Shown one piece after another: positions 60,257-64,000 of a DNA stretch of 64,000 nucleotides (within the stretch, counting starts at the first letter, position 1; each line of letters opens with the position of its first letter). The notes beneath the pieces are model-generated. The model searched no databases and was not told where the DNA came from. It was given only the letters and a program-made list of their open reading frames with translations. This DNA is from Dokdonella_A sp046347015 (lineage in GTDB: Bacteria; Pseudomonadota; Gammaproteobacteria; Xanthomonadales; Rhodanobacteraceae): positions 19,325-83,324 of the forward strand of contig JAXMHA010000012.1 in NCBI GenBank assembly GCA_046347015.1, read 5' to 3'. The position numbers and the translations under genes were made by a program.

Positions 60257-60984
60257 GGTTTGAAGATCGCAACTTCATGTATCAAACACGACTGAGTCTG
60301 CGCTAGCGTGGCTGACTGGTAATCGTCACTACCCGAGTATGGCTCAGCCTTCTGGAAATTCAAAGAGAATTTCCAATGCGGGAGCTCCGTTGGCATCGCA
60401 TCCCTAGCACCGACGAGAAGCAGGTAGGAACATCCGTTTGGGCCTTCCAAGGTATGTGCATCAACGCTTTCTCTCATGGACCGCAAAGCAATCAATTTTT
60501 CTTTCCAGCAGCGTCGAGCCGCGATTCTCGTCGTCCTTTCCTCATAAGAAATAATGATTTTAAGTGGTGATCTCCAGAATAGCAGTTTCCACATTTCGTA
60601 GTGGATAGAGCTGAGAGTCATTCTCATGCTCGATGAGTACGCGCAAGTAGGACGCGTATCCCCAATTGTCGTGACTCATTAGCTTTTCGCCTCCAACGTA
60701 GCAGCAGTCCAGCGTATAGTCTTCGCGGCGAACTTGCTCTGGGGTACGCCAGGCGTGAGCCATACCCAGCTAGAAACCCTTTTCACCCAAATACTTTTTA
60801 ACCCGCCTGGCGGTTCGTTGCCGCGATGCGGCCCAAGCATACAAGCGGACCAACGCCCATTGGTGCCATATGCATCTACCACGAGACCCTTTCTCTCATT
60901 GTCAGCTACGAGTGCAGCCCATTCTTCCAAGAATGCGTTAAGGAAAGTGGACGCGACGATTTGTGGCTCGGCTACAGTGCTCAT
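60229..60984 (-). pseudogene. Broken gene of a possible PD-(D/E)XK-like family, downstream of the WYL regulator
   Basis: The start is sound: ATG 60984 overlaps the WYL gene stop (ATGA). The first frame reads TFLNAFLEEWAALVADNERKG, then VDAYGTNGRWSACMLG. A second frame continues QVRREDYTLDCCYVGGEKL and YLRVLIEHEND. A third gives YEMWKLLFWRSPLKIIISYEE and runs to 60229 inside the amtB tail. Frame changes are needed near 60790-60810 and 60600-60625, plus a TAG at 60770-60772 in the second frame. The order of an Asp and an Ile-Glu-His-Glu strand is reminiscent of PD-(D/E)XK nucleases; this is inference. The gene is decayed, or the sequence has errors here. Confidence 0.6.
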
Positions 60985-61976
60985 TTCAATATCCTCTTGG
61001 CCATTTCAATGAAGGTGCTCAACTCCGAAGGTTTGAGTACCTGAATCTGACTCCCGAATCCCAACAACCACCACCTCAGCTGCGACGTGTCGCAAACGGT
61101 GGCGGTAACGCGCACCCAGCCCTTGCGTCCATCTTCGAGGATCACCTGATCTTCGCTCAGCGGCGTTTCGTGCAGGTGTTCGGCAGCGTCTTCAGTCATC
61201 TGCAGCACTAGCTTGACCGGCCCTTCGTCGCGGAAGCCGAACGCGCCGGAATGGGCGTAGGCGTGCAGATCGAACCCTTTGGGAATGCGCGCCACGTCAT
61301 CCAGGATCCGTGCGGCATGGATTCGGTGCAGCGCCAGCGAACGCAGGTCGGTGTAGTCGGCGATGGTGCAAACGAGGTAGCCGACGATGCCTCGGTAGAC
61401 CAGGCCAAGTGGGTGCACGCGATAGGTGACTTCGCGTTCGGCACTTCGGCTTCGGTAGCGAACTTCGAGCTGACGCTCACGGGCCAGCGCTTCGTGGACG
61501 ACGGCGACCACTTTCTGGTCGACCTTCGGCGGCAGGAGCGGTTGCGTCGGCTGCACCACCGCGACGCGTTGGCTCCACGCCGCAAGCCCGCGTTTGCCGA
61601 GTGCATTTCGCAGCGTGGCATCGGCTTGTCTGAAATAGGGCCGAAGGGGATCCAGCAGGTGAGCGGGCAGCATGGGCTGCAGATGGTTGCGGGCGAGCGT
61701 CAGCACCATCGCCTGCAGTGGCGACATGCCGGGAACCGAGAACGAAGGTGCGTCGCGCTGCCAACTCCATCCGAAGGGTTTGTTGCGGTCATCGCACGCC
61801 AACGGAAACGCTGACGACAGCGCCAACAGATCGCGTTCCACCGTGCGCTTGGCGGCATCGTGACCCTCCGACGCCAATCGGCTGGCCAACTCGCGCGAGG
61901 TAACCTTCAACGGGTACCGCGGAATCCATTGCAGCATGAGCCATTGGCGACTCAACGCATCCGAGTGCGTGGCCAT
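60981..61976 (-). CDS. WYL-domain transcriptional regulator
   Basis: 331 aa. The N-terminal winged HTH (RQWLMLQWIPRYPLKVTSRELASRL, KRTVERDLLALS) is followed by a WYL ligand-sensing domain (EVRYRSRSAEREVTYRVHPLGLVYRGIVGYLVCTI, LALHRIHAARIL) and a WCX C-terminal extension (VRVTATVCDTSQLRWWLLGFG). ATG 61976 has GGAAG 6 nt upstream; the open frame to 62096 would overlap the ATPase gene. WYL proteins often control phage-defence loci. It sits between the ATPase and the coupled downstream gene. Confidence 0.92.
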   Translation of the reverse strand: MATHSDALSRQWLMLQWIPRYPLKVTSRELASRLASEGHDAAKRTVERDLLALSSAFPLACDDRNKPFGWSWQRDAPSFSVPGMSPLQAMVLTLARNHLQPMLPAHLLDPLRPYFRQADATLRNALGKRGLAAWSQRVAVVQPTQPLLPPKVDQKVVAVVHEALARERQLEVRYRSRSAEREVTYRVHPLGLVYRGIVGYLVCTIADYTDLRSLALHRIHAARILDDVARIPKGFDLHAYAHSGAFGFRDEGPVKLVLQMTEDAAEHLHETPLSEDQVILEDGRKGWVRVTATVCDTSQLRWWLLGFGSQIQVLKPSELSTFIEMAKRILK

Positions 61977-62047
61977 CGGCAACTTCCAAGACGAGGTCCC
62001 CGTGCGCGACTCTACTGCGCCGTTCACTCGCAAGGAAGTGGTTCCGC

Positions 62048-64000
62048 TCAACGCACGAATCCGATCGACCGTGAAGTCGCGGGCTTGTAGCGGCATTCGT
62101 CCTGCAACGCGTTCAACAGCGACTCGATGTTCGGTGAAAGCCCCGAGAAGCGCAGTCGCCGCAATGCTGCCGCTGCATCGCCCGGCGTCAAGCCGTCCAT
62201 CGTGTTGATGCGCTCGAATGCGGCTCGCGAAGCGTCGTCACCGTCGATACAGGGTCCGATCCCGAGAAGATCGCAACATTGCCGCAGGAGCAAGTGACGC
62301 TGCTCAACGCGCAACGGTCGGAACTCCACCTTGAGGTCAAAACGGCGCAATGCAGCCGGATCCAGATCCGTCAGGCGATTGGTGGCGCAGACGAAGACTC
62401 CGTCGAACGCCTCCATCTGTGCGAGAAGTTCGTTCGTTTGCACGATTCCGTAGCGCGACACGGCGCGTTCTCGATTACCGAGAAAACTGTCGGCTTCGTC
62501 CAGCAACAGGACGCCGCCTTCGTAGTGCGCCTCGACAAACATGTCGCGCAGATTCTTCTCGGTCTCGCCAAGCCAGCACGACAGCAGCGATGATGCCAGC
62601 CGTCGCAGCAGCGGCTTGTCCAACCGTGCTGCAAGCGCGCTTCCCATTTCCGTCTTCCCGGCACCGGGTGGCCCATGCAGCAACATGCGCAAGCCGGACG
62701 AAGCCTGGCCGATCTTGTCGAACACCGATTCGAGTGGTGGATCGGTATTGAGCAAGGCCGGGTCGAAAGTGAGCATTGGGCCCGCGCTGGAATCCGACAG
62801 TGGCGGGCCTCCCAGTGTCTGCAGGTAGTGGCGGGAAACGACGCGCAGGTTCTCCCGCGCCTCGGCAGCGTCACCGCCGCCATCTGTTGCGACGGCCGCC
62901 ATGCGGGTCAGCATCGCCGGGGAAAGTTGTCGATGGTCGGCATATCGTCGCAACTCGGCATCGTTCAAGATCCCCACCGGCAACCGCGCGGCCAGCAGTC
63001 TGCGCTTGGCACTGGCCGGCAATGGCGGGACATGGATGACAAGATCGAATCGACGCAGGAACGCCTCATCCATGTGTCGCGTCCGATTGCTGATCCAGAT
63101 CGTCGGAGTCGGATTAAGGTCCAGGCACTCGTTGATCGCGGCCTTGGTCGGAGTCTGGCGCGCGTCACTCCATGATGTCGGGAACAAATCTTCGGCCTCA
63201 TCGATCAGGATCAGTCCCGCGCTCGCAATCCGAGCGATCCGTTGCGCCTGCCTGAGTGCAGCAAGACGCGCCCGAGGCGTCAGGGAGTCGTTGCAGTCCT
63301 CGTCGACGCCGAGACACTCGAAGAGGGGCGCACCGACAGCCTGGGCCAGCGCCGCGGAAAGCTCGGTCTTGCCGGTGCCCGGCGTGCCGTGCAACAGGAC
63401 ATTCACGCCGACGAGGTGACGCGACAGCGCCACCTCGAGACGACCACGCAGCAGTCGGATCTCGGAGGCCAGGTGAGGGAAGTCGGAAAGAGCCAATCCT
63501 GCGTGGCGTCGGCGCGGCAAGAGTGGATCGAGCAATTCGCCAGCCGACTCGACGGGACGCATCAAGGAACCTATCAGGCCCTTGATCAGCTGAAAGCGAC
63601 TCGGCAGGGGTCCGAGTACCCCGGAAGTGACAGTGGCAAGACCGCTGGTGGTGAGTTTGCCATCTTGGCGCAATGCCGCGGCGACATCGTTCGCACTGAC
63701 GCCGAAGAGAGCCGCGAGTCGCTGATGAAACACGAAATCCGAGCACTGACCGACATACGATCCGGCGAGCGCTTCGAACCCCGGATGCAGGCGCAACATG
63801 GCGCGGAACATGATGAGGTCGACCTCGACCTGATCGAGGTCGAGCGAACCCCGCAACAAGGCGAGGTTGTCGCACAGCGTCGAGCGGCCTTCCGGGCCAA
63901 CGGGACTTTCATCGAGCACTTGCCCGATGGCCAGCGCCAGAGCTTTGGCAGGTTCGTCACTTTCGCCCGTTGCGGGGAGCACCAGGCCGAGGAACCGGGC
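62048..64000 (-). CDS. Double AAA+ ATPase (5' partial, runs off the window)
   Basis: At least 650 aa; the frame stays open to the window edge, so the start lies beyond it. After about 190 helical residues comes AAA domain 1 with Walker A LHGTPGTGKTELSAALAQ and Walker B LILIDEAEDLFP. AAA domain 2 has Walker A LHGPPGAGKTEMGSALAAR, Walker B VLLLDEADSFLGNRE and sensor/Arg-finger region CATNRLTDLDPAALRRFDLKVEF. Both domains look intact and belong to the classical AAA (FtsH/Cdc48-like) group rather than Clp/MoxR. No peptidase domain is seen. It is likely a remodelling ATPase of a WYL-controlled cassette; the substrate is unknown. Confidence 0.87.
   Translation of the reverse strand, partial: ARFLGLVLPATGESDEPAKALALAIGQVLDESPVGPEGRSTLCDNLALLRGSLDLDQVEVDLIMFRAMLRLHPGFEALAGSYVGQCSDFVFHQRLAALFGVSANDVAAALRQDGKLTTSGLATVTSGVLGPLPSRFQLIKGLIGSLMRPVESAGELLDPLLPRRRHAGLALSDFPHLASEIRLLRGRLEVALSRHLVGVNVLLHGTPGTGKTELSAALAQAVGAPLFECLGVDEDCNDSLTPRARLAALRQAQRIARIASAGLILIDEAEDLFPTSWSDARQTPTKAAINECLDLNPTPTIWISNRTRHMDEAFLRRFDLVIHVPPLPASAKRRLLAARLPVGILNDAELRRYADHRQLSPAMLTRMAAVATDGGGDAAEARENLRVVSRHYLQTLGGPPLSDSSAGPMLTFDPALLNTDPPLESVFDKIGQASSGLRMLLHGPPGAGKTEMGSALAARLDKPLLRRLASSLLSCWLGETEKNLRDMFVEAHYEGGVLLLDEADSFLGNRERAVSRYGIVQTNELLAQMEAFDGVFVCATNRLTDLDPAALRRFDLKVEFRPLRVEQRHLLLRQCCDLLGIGPCIDGDDASRAAFERINTMDGLTPGDAAAALRRLRFSGLSPNIESLLNALQDECRYKPATSRSIGFVR

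Noticed and set aside
1..64000. tRNA, rRNA, riboswitch, integrase or IS elements
   Set aside because: None could be recognised by eye in any gap; a tRNAscan-SE, Infernal and ISfinder run would be needed to exclude weak cases.

Overview
The window is about 64 kb of GC-rich chromosomal DNA from a Gram-negative, aerobic, chemo-organotrophic proteobacterium. It carries FadL-type and general porins, a probable lipid A hydroxylase, a caa3/aa3-type cytochrome c oxidase cluster, NtrC/sigma54-style nitrogen control, and secreted proteins ending in an IFANG[FY][DE] tail. The best guess for lineage is Gammaproteobacteria near the Lysobacterales (Rhodanobacteraceae/Dokdonella-like). This rests on gene content and memory of those families, not on a search. 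No rRNA, tRNA, CRISPR array or insertion sequence was seen.

Layout. 1-2.3 kb: 3' part of a long, membrane-anchored AlgC. 2.2-11.3 kb: a ModE/LysR-like regulator divergent from an OFA transporter, then a complete soluble NAD+-dependent formate dehydrogenase operon (fdsG-B-A, fdhD, fdsD). 11.4-16 kb: FadL-type channel convergent with bifunctional PutA. 16.3-25.8 kb: respiratory oxidase cluster (coxB, coxA, a 43-aa membrane peptide, coxC, SURF1, a CxxxC protein, ctaA, ctaB, Bacillus-type ctaG) facing a PCu(A)C/Sco copper pair. 25.9-29.6 kb: glutathione peroxidase, a secreted beta-helix protein, a YecA-family protein and xthA. 29.8-34.8 kb: an accessory patch with two toxin-antitoxin pairs (HigBA, BrnTA), an NPYG-repeat secreted protein, a protease-Sel1 fusion lipoprotein and a dual-specificity phosphatase. 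35-47.5 kb: LpxO-like hydroxylase, ribokinase with nucleoside-type transporter, a lower-GC plant-like LRR protein, a PEBP beside an S10 carboxypeptidase, PP-loop ATPase, DUF938, SpmAB fusion, NRDE protein and an M1 aminopeptidase.

47.6-56.1 kb is an alcohol/aldehyde oxidation locus: an AcoR-like sigma54 activator divergent from an aldehyde dehydrogenase with a good -24/-12 promoter and a perfect 21-bp dyad, a porin, a PQQ alcohol dehydrogenase with the Asp-Tyr-Asp signature of lanthanide enzymes, a single protein joining a XoxJ-like binding domain to a XoxG-like cytochrome c, and DUF779. If the alcohol is methanol, the fds operon could finish oxidation of formate to CO2 and supply NADH; this link is inferred.

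56-60.3 kb: glnA with a convincing NtrC box and sigma54 promoter, and amtB with a frameshifted C-terminus; no glnK lies between them. 60.2-64 kb (minus strand): the least explained region, an operon of a two-domain AAA+ ATPase (cut by the window end), a WYL regulator and a downstream coupled gene of unknown, possibly nuclease-like, family that is broken in this sequence. This resembles a regulated defence-type cassette and is the best candidate for an undescribed system here.
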